A DNA stretch of 64,000 bases from Bacteroidota bacterium (lineage in GTDB: Bacteria; Bacteroidota; Bacteroidia; JAHEXY01): NCBI GenBank assembly GCA_023251875.1, contig JAHEXY010000003.1:486290-550289 (forward strand), given 5' to 3'. Positions 29,582 through 38,600 of the stretch are shown one piece after another (the first letter of the stretch is position 1; the number at the start of each line of letters is the position of its first letter). Both the position numbers and the translations under genes were made by a program. Under the pieces are notes generated by a model. That model made no database searches, was not told where the DNA came from, and was given only the letters and a program-made list of their open reading frames with translations.

Positions 29582-31708
29582 ATGAAAATAATTAAACCTA
29601 TAATTCTATTCCTATTTTTTTTAAACGTGTTTGAACTTGTTGCATCTACCAATGATTCATTAATTGAAGTTAATTATATACAAGCCTTTCAAAAAATAAA
29701 TAACATTCTTGAAAATAAAAATTCGTTAAGTTTTGAAGATGCCATTTTTGAAATAGAAAATGCGTACAATGATAATACGCTTTCAAAAACTGCATTTAAA
29801 AATGAATTGGATTTTCATACCTATAGAATACTTCAACTTGCCCAAGCAAATAAAACTAGAATTCCAAAACCTTCACAGTTTGAAAATAGCGTTCTTCCCC
29901 TCTCCCCTTTGGGGAGAGCCGGAGAGGGGTCGCTTTTAAACTGGGCCATTTATACTTACCTAACAGATACTACTTGGTTTAAACAAAAAGATGGCTCTTA
30001 TATAGCACAATATCCAATGGTATATGAAAACAACGATCCCTTTGGAAATACCAATTGGGAAACCACTCAAATTACTTCATTACTTAAAACCAATAAAGGA
30101 AATTGTTTTTCATTGGCAGCATTGTATTATATTTTTTCACAACGCTTGCAATCTGAAGCATATCTTACAACAGCTCCTGAACATATTTACATACAACACA
30201 AAGGTTTTGATGGAAATTACTATAATGTAGAACTTACAACCCATACTTTTCCGGGAAGCGGAACCATAAAAACCTGTACCTATACTACACATAATGCAGT
30301 AACAAATGGCATTGCCTTACGAAGATTAAATGAAAAAGAAGCTGTGGCATTGTGTTTAATTTACCTGGCAAAAGGATACGAAAAGAAATTAAGAATGGAA
30401 AATGAAGAAGTAAAAATGGATTCTTTTTTACTAAACTGTGCTGAATTAACACTTCAGCATGATTCATTAAGTTTAAATGCTATGTTATTAAAAGCACAAG
30501 TATTAGAAAAAATGGTATTGAAAAATGAACAAGTAGAGTCTAAAATAAATCAAGATTTAGAAAATATACTTTTTACATTAAATGATTTAGGCTATGAGCA
30601 AATGCCTGCAACTATGCAAGCAAACTTAATGGCTGAAATTCAAGAACCATCTGATCTTTCTTTCAATGCTCCAGGAGAAAAGGCATATCCCTTTTCCTCC
30701 ATTAATAAAAGTCAATTTTATTACACTCTATCAAAAAATAAATTTTCTGAAATCATTAACAAACAATCATCTCTTCTTGCCAATAATCAAGGCATCCTCC
30801 CTCTCCCTTTGGGAGAGGGTTGGGGTGAGGGCTTATTTGCTTTATCCATTGACCCTCTGGCAGAAAAATTTCCTTCTCTATCGCCTTACAATGCAATGGG
30901 AAATGATCCAATTAATATGATTGACCCGGACGGAAAGGAAGCTTTAACTATTAAAATAAATGCATATTCACAAGTTGGAATGGCTCAGTTAATTTCAGGA
31001 TTTATACCACACAATGGCATAAATGTTTGGGATTTTAGTTCATTAGGAGAACTAGCCTCCAAGCTATCCTATCTCAAGGATAAAATTAAGGTATCAGAAT
31101 TAAATATTTATTGCCACGGTTCCGGTGGAAGAATTGGCATTACGGATAATTCAATATTGAGCGCTCATTTTATAGCTCCGGGATCATGGCACACTTACAC
31201 AGATGATGGTTCAGGAGAGGTAACTGAACGAGGCCCTGACAAAAATAATACGCAAGCCGGATTAGCTAGTATAATAACATCTAATCCTAATGAAATTTTA
31301 TATTCATATACCAACACAACAATTGGCGCAAATGGAGAAATTTCTTATTCTGGATTACAATATCGTTTAAGTGCAGAAATGCAAGAACAATTGGCTTCAT
31401 TAAGGGAACTTTTTCCTGATGAAGGAGGCGTGTTATATATTCATACTTGTGAAATGGCTAAAACAGAAGAAGGAAGAGTTTTGATGCAAATTTTAGCTCA
31501 AGAACTAAATGTAACGGTCGTTGGTGGTGAAAATAATCAATTGGCATCCTATTCAATGGGAACTAATTTTAATGGATCTATTTGGACAGCAAAACCAGGC
31601 ACCGTTGATGCAAATGGAAACAAAAGCGATCCAACTTTATCAAGAACAGAATCAACCACTCCTTATGTTGATGAGGTTGTAAGAGAACGTGAAGAACATT
31701 TTCATTAA
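29582..31708 (+). CDS. Transglutaminase-like/Rhs-tail protein with caspase-like C-terminal domain (708 aa)
   Basis: Signal peptide, transglutaminase-like domain (C175, matching H at about 201) and helical region are nearly identical to the 846-aa gene upstream. The same Rhs tail FALSIDPLAEKFPS...NMIDPDG is kept, but the domain after it is different. The last ~270 residues show LNIYCHGSGGRIGI (H512) and VLYIHTCEMAKTEEGR (C623), spaced as in the His/Cys dyad of caspase-fold CHAT or DUF4347 peptidases. This assignment rests on motif layout only. There is no Hint domain. A second family-1 repeat (30799-30831) sits just before the Rhs tail and is missing from the paralogue. No immunity gene is recognised; the nearest candidate is the antisense membrane protein at 31865-32074. 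Confidence 0.85.
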   Translation: MKIIKPIILFLFFLNVFELVASTNDSLIEVNYIQAFQKINNILENKNSLSFEDAIFEIENAYNDNTLSKTAFKNELDFHTYRILQLAQANKTRIPKPSQFENSVLPLSPLGRAGEGSLLNWAIYTYLTDTTWFKQKDGSYIAQYPMVYENNDPFGNTNWETTQITSLLKTNKGNCFSLAALYYIFSQRLQSEAYLTTAPEHIYIQHKGFDGNYYNVELTTHTFPGSGTIKTCTYTTHNAVTNGIALRRLNEKEAVALCLIYLAKGYEKKLRMENEEVKMDSFLLNCAELTLQHDSLSLNAMLLKAQVLEKMVLKNEQVESKINQDLENILFTLNDLGYEQMPATMQANLMAEIQEPSDLSFNAPGEKAYPFSSINKSQFYYTLSKNKFSEIINKQSSLLANNQGILPLPLGEGWGEGLFALSIDPLAEKFPSLSPYNAMGNDPINMIDPDGKEALTIKINAYSQVGMAQLISGFIPHNGINVWDFSSLGELASKLSYLKDKIKVSELNIYCHGSGGRIGITDNSILSAHFIAPGSWHTYTDDGSGEVTERGPDKNNTQAGLASIITSNPNEILYSYTNTTIGANGEISYSGLQYRLSAEMQEQLASLRELFPDEGGVLYIHTCEMAKTEEGRVLMQILAQELNVTVVGGENNQLASYSMGTNFNGSIWTAKPGTVDANGNKSDPTLSRTESTTPYVDEVVREREEHFH
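29897..29929 (+). repeat. GC-rich palindromic repeat (family 1), in-frame in the 708-aa gene
   Basis: A 33-bp copy differing from 27115-27147 by one base in the loop (tttg versus ttcg). It encodes LSPLGRAGEG in frame. Confidence 0.85.
30799..30831 (+). repeat. GC-rich palindromic repeat (family 1), in-frame, absent from the paralogue
   Basis: ccctctccctttgggagaggg followed by ttggggtgaggg, read as LPLPLGEGWGEG. The equivalent position in the 846-aa gene (about 28010-28055) has unrelated sequence with no element, so presence or absence differs between two close paralogues. Confidence 0.85.
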
Positions 31709-31790
31709 TTAATCCTTGAAAATCACAAATATAACCCTTAAATCTTATGGCTCTAGTCTATAATTTGACTGATAGCCATGATTCAGCTTT

Positions 31791-31820
31791 CTTTGGCAAA
31801 GTTTTGGAACTTTGCCAAAG
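31791..31820. terminator. Perfect 13-bp hairpin after the 708-aa gene
   Basis: ctttggcaaagtt, loop ttgg, then the exact complement. It lies 80 bp after the stop of the 708-aa gene and 45 bp from the end of the convergent small membrane gene. There is no long T-run on either strand, so termination is plausible but unproven. The word caaagtt is also a common building block of interspersed repeats here. Confidence 0.5.
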
Positions 31821-31864
31821 CTATCTTACTAAAAGCAACCTATTTTTCTTTTACAATACCCGCT

Positions 31865-32074
31865 TCATTTAAATTTGAACCTATCGCTATTTTTTTTCTT
31901 TTTACCATACACAATTAATAAAACTCCAAAAATAAGTGAACAAATTAAACCGGCTAAACTACATTCGAATAAAGACTCTCGTATACTATTGTGATCTTTT
32001 ATTACATCATGAGATAAAAACACAAAAAAAAATGCGATAAAGAGTACTAAAACAATAAGAATATTTTTCTTCAT
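31865..32074 (-). CDS. Small two-helix membrane protein
   Basis: The protein is 69 aa. A first hydrophobic segment (ILIVLVLFIAFFFVFL) and a second (LAGLICSLIFGVLLIVYG) are separated by a short charged loop, and the protein ends in a Lys-rich tail (KKKKNSDRFKFK), consistent with an inner-membrane protein with positive ends inside. No family was recognised. It is convergent with the 708-aa toxin-like gene and divergent from the RiPP-like precursor. Position next to a polymorphic-toxin-like gene makes an immunity function conceivable, but immunity genes usually follow on the same strand, so this is weak. Confidence 0.5.
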   Translation of the reverse strand: MKKNILIVLVLFIAFFFVFLSHDVIKDHNSIRESLFECSLAGLICSLIFGVLLIVYGKKKKNSDRFKFK

Positions 32075-32282
32075 AGTTGCATTGAAGTTTATCTATACAA
32101 TATTACCACTAAGACATAAATCATAATTAATTACAAAACAAATAATTACGCATAAATTACGTGCGTTAATATATTAAGCTTATCCAAGTTTGATTCTAAA
32201 ACTGATTTCAAACTACTCATAATCCCTGATAATTTAACGATACAAACAATTTAAATATATAATACTTACTAAAAAACTAACT

Positions 32283-32504
32283 ATGAAAACTAACCAAAAA
32301 CTAACATTAAACAATCTTAAAGTAGAAAGTTTTGTAACCTCTTTAGGTAAAAAAAATTCTGAGACAGTAAAAGGAGGAAGTGGCTATACAATTGTAGTAC
32401 CTGTAGTAGCAACTATAATATTATACACTGTACTTGGCAACAATATGAAGGATCCTCACGATTCAATGTGCTGTTCAAACTTAAACCCTGATGGCTGCAA
32501 ATAA
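32283..32504 (+). CDS. Double-glycine RiPP-like precursor peptide
   Basis: The peptide is 73 aa. The leader KLTLNNLKVESFVTSL resembles Bacteroidota RiPP leaders of the pinensin/class I lanthipeptide-like type, and ETVKGG at residues 27-32 is a double-Gly cleavage site. The predicted 41-residue core starts SGYTIVVP, has a hydrophobic stretch (IVVPVVATIILYTVLG) and ends with C63, C64 and C72 (CCSNLNPDGCK). A peptidase-containing ABC exporter would cut after GG. No LanB, LanC, transporter or other maturation gene is in this window, so the gene is an orphan here or depends on enzymes elsewhere. The three cysteines could form thioether or disulfide bonds. It could also be a small non-bacteriocin secreted peptide. 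Confidence 0.7.
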   Translation: MKTNQKLTLNNLKVESFVTSLGKKNSETVKGGSGYTIVVPVVATIILYTVLGNNMKDPHDSMCCSNLNPDGCK

Positions 32505-32611
32505 AATTTGTGGGGTTACGCAAGCTAAAAATCAAATCATTTTTAATATACCCAAGAGGGTAAATACAGTTAAGAAAGACTAAAATTCATAAACCTTTAA
32601 ACTTAAATCAA

Positions 32612-33883
32612 ATGAAAAAAATCACATCAAAAATTTTATCAATGGCATTAATGGCTACAATAAGTAGTAATATTTATGCACAAAACACACTAACCGGAAC
32701 TAGTGCCGGAGCTGCACTTACGACTGGATTCGATAATACCTTTACAGGCCATTTAAGTGGCTATAATACTACATCCGGTTATTACAATACATTTGCAGGG
32801 ATGGCAAGTGGCCAATTAAATTCAACAGGACATGACAATACATTTGTTGGAAGAATTGCCGGTCAATTAAATTCAACAGGTACATATAATTCTTGTTTTG
32901 GCGAAGCCAGTGGCTTGGGAAATGCAACAGGAAGTTTTAATGTTGCACTAGGATCTGAATCAAATTTTACAAATGCAACAGGATCGTATAATACTGCAGT
33001 TGGATCCAGGGCTGGTTATAGTAATACGGGATCTTATAATACCTTTATTGGTTATAATGCTGAAAGTAGTACCGCAAGTCTTTCAAATGCAACTGCCATT
33101 GGTTATAACGCATCCGTGAGCGCCAATAATGCTTTAATATTAGGAAGCAATGCAAATATTGGAATTGGTACTTCGGCTCCAGCTTATAAATTACAAATTA
33201 GCGGAGTGGGTAGTAATGCTGCCAAACCAGGTTCTTCAACTTGGACAATTGCATCCGATAAAAGATTAAAAAAAGATATTACTGAATTTAGGGAAGGACT
33301 AAGTGTATTAGAAAAAATAAATCCGGTTTCTTTTAAATACAATGGAGAAGCCAATATGCCAACAACGGAAACTTATATTGGAATAATTGCCCAGGAAATG
33401 AAAGAAATAGCTCCATATACTGTTGGTAAATTTTCATATCAAGATTCATTAGGCAATAAAACAGAATACTTAGATTATGATGCCAATGCAGTAACGTATA
33501 TTATGATTAACGCTATTAAAGAACTTTCTGCAGAAGTAAAATCATTAAAAGAACAGTTGGCTAACTTAAATCCAGAATCATCAACACAATCTTCAATAGA
33601 AGAAAAAAGTTATTTACTTAATGATGCTAAACTTGAGCAAAATGCTCCAAATCCTTTTAATGAAAATACCTGCATTAAATATTATTTTCCTGAAAATGCA
33701 TCAAAAGGACAAATAAATATTTATTCAATGAATGGCAGTTTAGTGAAAAGTATTGAGTTAAATGAAAAAGGAAATTCAAGTGTAACTATTCAAGCCAATT
33801 TATTACATACAGGAATTTACAATTATGAATTAGTTATTGATAATTCAGTTATAGAAAAACTTCAAATGATATTAACAAAGTAA
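32612..33883 (+). CDS. Secreted head-repeat protein with S74 chaperone domain and T9SS sorting domain
   Basis: The protein is 423 aa. A signal peptide covers residues 1-23 (ISSNIYAQ). Residues about 30-190 are YadA-head/collagen-like repeats of about 14-24 residues (YNTFAGMASG, DNTFVGRIAGQ, SYNTAVGSRAGY). Residues about 212-300 match the peptidase S74 intramolecular chaperone of phage tail spikes: S215 in SDKRLKKDI, GLSVLEKINPVSFKYNG, and IGIIAQEMKEIAPY. S74 domains trimerise a beta-helical stalk and self-cleave before that Ser. A coiled segment (AIKELSAEVKSLKEQLANL) and a type A T9SS domain (NAPNPFNENTCIKYYF, LLHTGIYNYELV) complete it. It is probably a surface trimeric fibre. It stands alone between the RiPP-like gene and locus B. 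Confidence 0.87.
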   Translation: MKKITSKILSMALMATISSNIYAQNTLTGTSAGAALTTGFDNTFTGHLSGYNTTSGYYNTFAGMASGQLNSTGHDNTFVGRIAGQLNSTGTYNSCFGEASGLGNATGSFNVALGSESNFTNATGSYNTAVGSRAGYSNTGSYNTFIGYNAESSTASLSNATAIGYNASVSANNALILGSNANIGIGTSAPAYKLQISGVGSNAAKPGSSTWTIASDKRLKKDITEFREGLSVLEKINPVSFKYNGEANMPTTETYIGIIAQEMKEIAPYTVGKFSYQDSLGNKTEYLDYDANAVTYIMINAIKELSAEVKSLKEQLANLNPESSTQSSIEEKSYLLNDAKLEQNAPNPFNENTCIKYYFPENASKGQINIYSMNGSLVKSIELNEKGNSSVTIQANLLHTGIYNYELVIDNSVIEKLQMILTK

Positions 33884-33894
33884 AATAAGCCTAC

Positions 33895-33963
33895 AACTCA
33901 CCCATCAATGCTAAATTATCTATTCTTATGGGGGTAAGAAATCAATTTAGTATGGGTGAGTTT
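33895..33963. terminator. Bidirectional terminator-like inverted repeat
   Basis: The left arm begins aactcacccat and ends near gctaaatt; the right arm is aatttagtatgggtgagtt. Eleven base pairs match exactly, then a small bulge, then about eight more. It lies between two convergent genes (stop at 33883 on plus, stop at 33984 on minus), and the plus direction continues tttctttc. Confidence 0.6.
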
Positions 33964-33983
33964 CTTTCATCTCTGTTTATAAA

Positions 33984-35540
33984 TCAAATAAACAATTTCA
34001 TTACTTCAGGATATTCTTTCTCCGCTCTTTCCTTTAAAATTTGAAGCATACTTTTATTTTCAATTTTACTATCAAGCCATGATAAAAGATCAAATTGCTC
34101 CGTAACTATTTCAATGGTTGATTTATCTATTTCCTTATTAATAGCATTTTTAAACAACTCAAATTTCTCTTTTAATGCTGAACGGTCAACCAAATAAACA
34201 AGGCCTTTTAGGTGTTGCAAAATTAAATTTTCAAGATCGTATAATTGCTGATGTCGCTTTAATAGTGCTTTTGTTGTAGTAATGGAATAATCCAACAAAT
34301 CAAATTTCTTAAGTTCAAAATCACTAATTAACTTCAAAATACGAGCATATAAAATAATATCTTTTCGTACTTCAGATTTGGCTTCTTCTAAAATAATTGT
34401 AAGCGCCACGTTTGTCATTTTATAATTTTCAGTTAAGAAATATCCATATGCACTGCATAGTTGATTAACTAAAAATATTTCTTTATAAAATGGCGTTTTA
34501 ATTAACCTCTCATGTTCATTGTTCCATTTTTTTAATAGTTCAAATAAAGCATCTGGCTTTGCCTGCAGTAGTAATACTTTTGCTTTAATAATATAGGTTA
34601 AATTTTCAACTCTCGTTTGGTGCGATTGATTAGAAAGGCTAACACCATCCAATTTAATTATACCTTCTTTAAGATGTTCCATTTTCTTAATGGCAAGGCC
34701 CAGCATTAAATAGTTTATTAAAATAACATAGTAATTGATCGATTTTTCATTTGCTTTTACTGAATCAGATTGCAGTAAATTTAAATACTTTTCATAGGTA
34801 TCATACAGCTTAATTTTATCATCTTTTAAAATGTAATAATAAATATAAGCGTAGTAAAAATCCAATTTAGCTTTATAGCTTATTGCCTTTGATATATCTT
34901 GTAATAAATCAGATTGAATTAAATTCTCAATCTTTTGAATATCTTCTTCATTTCGTATGGTATGATTTCGTAAATGAAGCGTATAAAGTCGGTTCAAAAT
35001 ATTTGTATAATCAACTGTATTAGACAAACGCTTTATTTCATTTTTTTGTTCTAATTCATACTTTAAATACAATTGCTCAACATCTCCATGTTCTAATTTA
35101 TTTACCAACAATTGTTCTAATCGAATAATTTTTAAGAGTTGCAAATGAAGTTCATGAGTAATTGCCAAATTTTTTGTTTGTTCAATAATTTTTTTACTAT
35201 CAGTATAAAGCTCTTTATCATACAATACCTGAGCCTTTAAAATATCATTTTCAACAGCACGTTGAATAGAATCGGTGGAATGAAAATCAGCTAAAAAATC
35301 AAGAATTTTATTGTATAAATAATTGCGTGTTTCAGGATAATTATCTGTAACGCCTTTTTCTTTTAATATTGAAATGGCTTTATCTCTATCAAATATTTTT
35401 TGCTTATCTAATACATCAAATAAAATAATATATCCCAAAGCCTTTTCATAAGTAGTCTGATTTACAAGTCTTCGAAAATGTACCTTCTCTCCTTTTGTTA
35501 AAGATTTAATTAAAACGAAAAGACTATCATTGTTTTCCAT
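33984..35540 (-). CDS. 518-aa helical-repeat protein, locus B copy
   Basis: This is the same length as the locus A protein and alignable end to end (LFVLIKSLTKGEKVHFRRL at the start; YSITTTKALLKRHQQLYDLENLILQHLKGLVYL late in the protein; SWLDSKIENKSMLQILKE near the end). It has no signal peptide. It is almost wholly alpha-helical with TPR-like repeats. The most conserved stretches are NYLYNKILDFLADFHSTDSIQR (about 80-100) and LLKIIRLEQLLVNKLE. It is divergent from a propeller/T9SS gene across only 91 bp, as in locus A. A second copy in the same arrangement indicates a functional link to that gene. The function is unknown. Confidence 0.85.
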   Translation of the reverse strand: MENNDSLFVLIKSLTKGEKVHFRRLVNQTTYEKALGYIILFDVLDKQKIFDRDKAISILKEKGVTDNYPETRNYLYNKILDFLADFHSTDSIQRAVENDILKAQVLYDKELYTDSKKIIEQTKNLAITHELHLQLLKIIRLEQLLVNKLEHGDVEQLYLKYELEQKNEIKRLSNTVDYTNILNRLYTLHLRNHTIRNEEDIQKIENLIQSDLLQDISKAISYKAKLDFYYAYIYYYILKDDKIKLYDTYEKYLNLLQSDSVKANEKSINYYVILINYLMLGLAIKKMEHLKEGIIKLDGVSLSNQSHQTRVENLTYIIKAKVLLLQAKPDALFELLKKWNNEHERLIKTPFYKEIFLVNQLCSAYGYFLTENYKMTNVALTIILEEAKSEVRKDIILYARILKLISDFELKKFDLLDYSITTTKALLKRHQQLYDLENLILQHLKGLVYLVDRSALKEKFELFKNAINKEIDKSTIEIVTEQFDLLSWLDSKIENKSMLQILKERAEKEYPEVMKLFI

Positions 35541-35631
35541 TGTTAATCGGGTAATGGTCTATCTATGGTTAATTTAGTGAGAAATTGTAACTTCCCAATT
35601 AATACTCTCGTTAAACTACAAAAATTTCTGT

Positions 35632-38600
35632 ATGATCAACTATTTAAAGTTTATCGTTTTTTCAACTGTGTTAAGCAATTTCGCCTACTCTCAATCTATT
35701 TTTATTAAACAATATGCCATACAGGATACCTTTTATACTAATATGCCCATATATGTAAAATTATATGCCTATTCACAAAATAATGTTTTAGATACTTTGT
35801 ATAACCAAAATGCTACCGTTAGTATTTCTTATGGCAATGCAAGTAATTTTATAATAGGCTCTTCCATAACTTTTACTAATGGCATTGCAGAATATAATGA
35901 TCTGTATTTTACTTCTCCCGGAAATTATCAATTAAAATTTGAAGCAAATGGTTTGTTAGAAACATATACGGATACATTTACGATTATTAATGGGTTAGCA
36001 CTTTCAAATAGTGTAGCCGACAAATTAATTATCCCCGGCTATCAAGATAGTATAGAAATAAATGCTAATCTATATGTATATGTATTGGCTATGAACCTAG
36101 CAGGAAATTCTATTGATACAACTTACAACGATTCTGTCTACATCCAACAATTATCAGGTTCAGGAAGCATCAACGGAAATACTCAAATAAAATTTAACAA
36201 TGGAATTTGTATTTTCTCTTCAATCGGTTTTAGTAAAGCCGATATTTATTCATTACAAATAGTATCTAACTTATTACTTAGTGATAGTTTTCAAATTACT
36301 GTATTTGATTCAACAATCAACATTTGTAATTCACCAACAGTGGGTGAACGAACAAACATTGGACTTTTTGGTGGAATGGCACAAGATTTAGCTTATTCCT
36401 ATAAAACCAATCGAATATTTGCTTGTATAGAATCTCCCGTTTCTCTACTTTATTCAGATGATACTACTCATCAATGGAAAACTTCTTTTTCAAGCGATTC
36501 ATTAAGTTTTGAATGTGAAGAAAGAGGATGGGGAGGCGGAGGCATAAGGGTACTAACTAATACCAAGGGTTGGGTATTAGCTCAAACAAATGAACAAGGC
36601 GGAAATTTATCCTCTGCTGTAATAAGTTATTCAAATGGAGATTCTGCCAGCTGGCAAACTGCTCTTGATATTTATTTATTACTCAATGCCGGTTATACTA
36701 ACCCCAATACTATAAAAGCAATTGAATTAAACGATTATAAATTATATGTAGCCTCTGAAACAACTATTACTGTGCTTGACTCAGGTTCAACAGATATTGC
36801 AAACAACACCATAAACATTACCGATAAAATACCCGGACTTCCTGCCAATACCAGTATTAATTGGTTAAGTGTTGCAAATAATAGTACAGGCTATCCAATT
36901 TATGTATCTATTGATACTTCCTACACAAACATAAATGAATTAGGAAAAAATGCGCTTCTTTATAAATATGATGGAATTAATTTTAGTCAGATTAACTTAC
37001 CGGTAAATTTTAATGGAATTAAAAATCATTATGTACATAGGGGCTCTAGCAATGGCGATACTGTATTTGTTTCCTGGTATAATAAAACGACAGATTCTTT
37101 GCAGATCATTCGTTCCTTTGATGGGGGCGCAAATTGGATAGATATTACACCCATTAACACAAATGGATTTGATTTCAAACAAACTTATTCTAAAACTTGG
37201 TCAACTAATCATCCCTTGTCAGATGGCTCATTGCTTCATTTAGGTGGCAGTGCTTACTCATTTGATTTGGGTACTAACTGGACGTATTTTTCAGAAAAAG
37301 ATTTAGGCAATTTTATTCTAAAACCTGACAATGAATTACTATCCATTGGAGCAAAACAATTACGAGTAGAAATGAGTTTAAATGGGATCAGTGGCACTTA
37401 TTCACCAAACAAAAATATAGATTTTGAAGCCATTAAAGTTTTTGATATTGAACGCTCTAAATTTAAATCTGATTTTTATGTGGCTACCAATTTGGGCTTG
37501 GCGTATTCAAATGCTTATTTAAACGACACATTAGAAAACTACGAAAAGTGGCAAATGCCTTTCGGTAAATTTCCCTTAACGGATACGAATGGAGATACCA
37601 TTTACGCAACTTCTATTGCAATGAGTCCAACAGATTCAAATCATATTATTACAGGCCTTGATGGATTTTATGTAACAACAACAGGATATACCGGCTTTTC
37701 GAAAGTATTTAATTTAAATGCTGATACCACTGTTAAAGGATATATATCAGACATTGCTTTTATTGATTCCGGCATTGTATTAGCTGTTACAATGGATAAA
37801 GATATGCTCACTCCTGTAGGAAATATTTGGCGATCGCAAGATGGGGGTTTTAATTGGAGCAAAATTGCGGTTTCTGGATTTAGCCAGGGAAGAGTAATTG
37901 CAGTTGGTAATGCTGATAACAAAACGGTAGTGTATATTGGCTCTGGAAATGATTTGGTACAAGACGGAAAATTATGGCGTTCGGATGATTTAGGATTAAG
38001 CTGGTCGCAAATAAATACAGGCTTAACATACAATACAATTGATAAAACATCTACAACTGAACAACCCATTATTGACATTGCAATTGATAGCAGAAGTAAC
38101 GACACCTTATTTCTTCTATCAGATTTAGCCATTGCTAAATCTATTGACGGAGGAAATACTTACAATTATTTAAATTATATGGGAAGCAATGGAACTTATA
38201 CTGCAATTGATATTGATAATGAAGATCCCGATTCTGTTTATCTTGCAGTTGGCAACGAAATTGTTTTTTATGATGCCATTAAAGACAGTAGCCTACTTTT
38301 ATTACGAGCCTATCCCGGTGAAACTACCTATGATCTTGAAATTGGTTCCATTTTAATAGGAACCACAACCGGATTTTATAGTGTTGGACTCGATCCCTTC
38401 GATGATATTTCTGTGAATGTAGAGAATATTGTTACTCCTAATTTAATGAATGTATCCATCTATCCTAATCCAGCCAATGGCGAATTAACTATTTTATTAG
38501 AAACTAAAGAAGCTAGCGATTTTAAAATTGAACTTTATAACATAGTAGGAAAGAAAATAAAGGAAATTTATTCTACGATAAAAGAAACTGAGAAAAAACA

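Noticed and set aside
31791..31820. Strong intrinsic terminator
   Set aside because: The stem is perfect but no T-run follows on either strand, so it is listed only as a possible terminator.
37668..38132. 154-aa minus-strand ORF inside the locus B propeller gene
   Set aside because: It lies wholly antisense to a well-supported secreted protein, with no recognisable domain or start signal.
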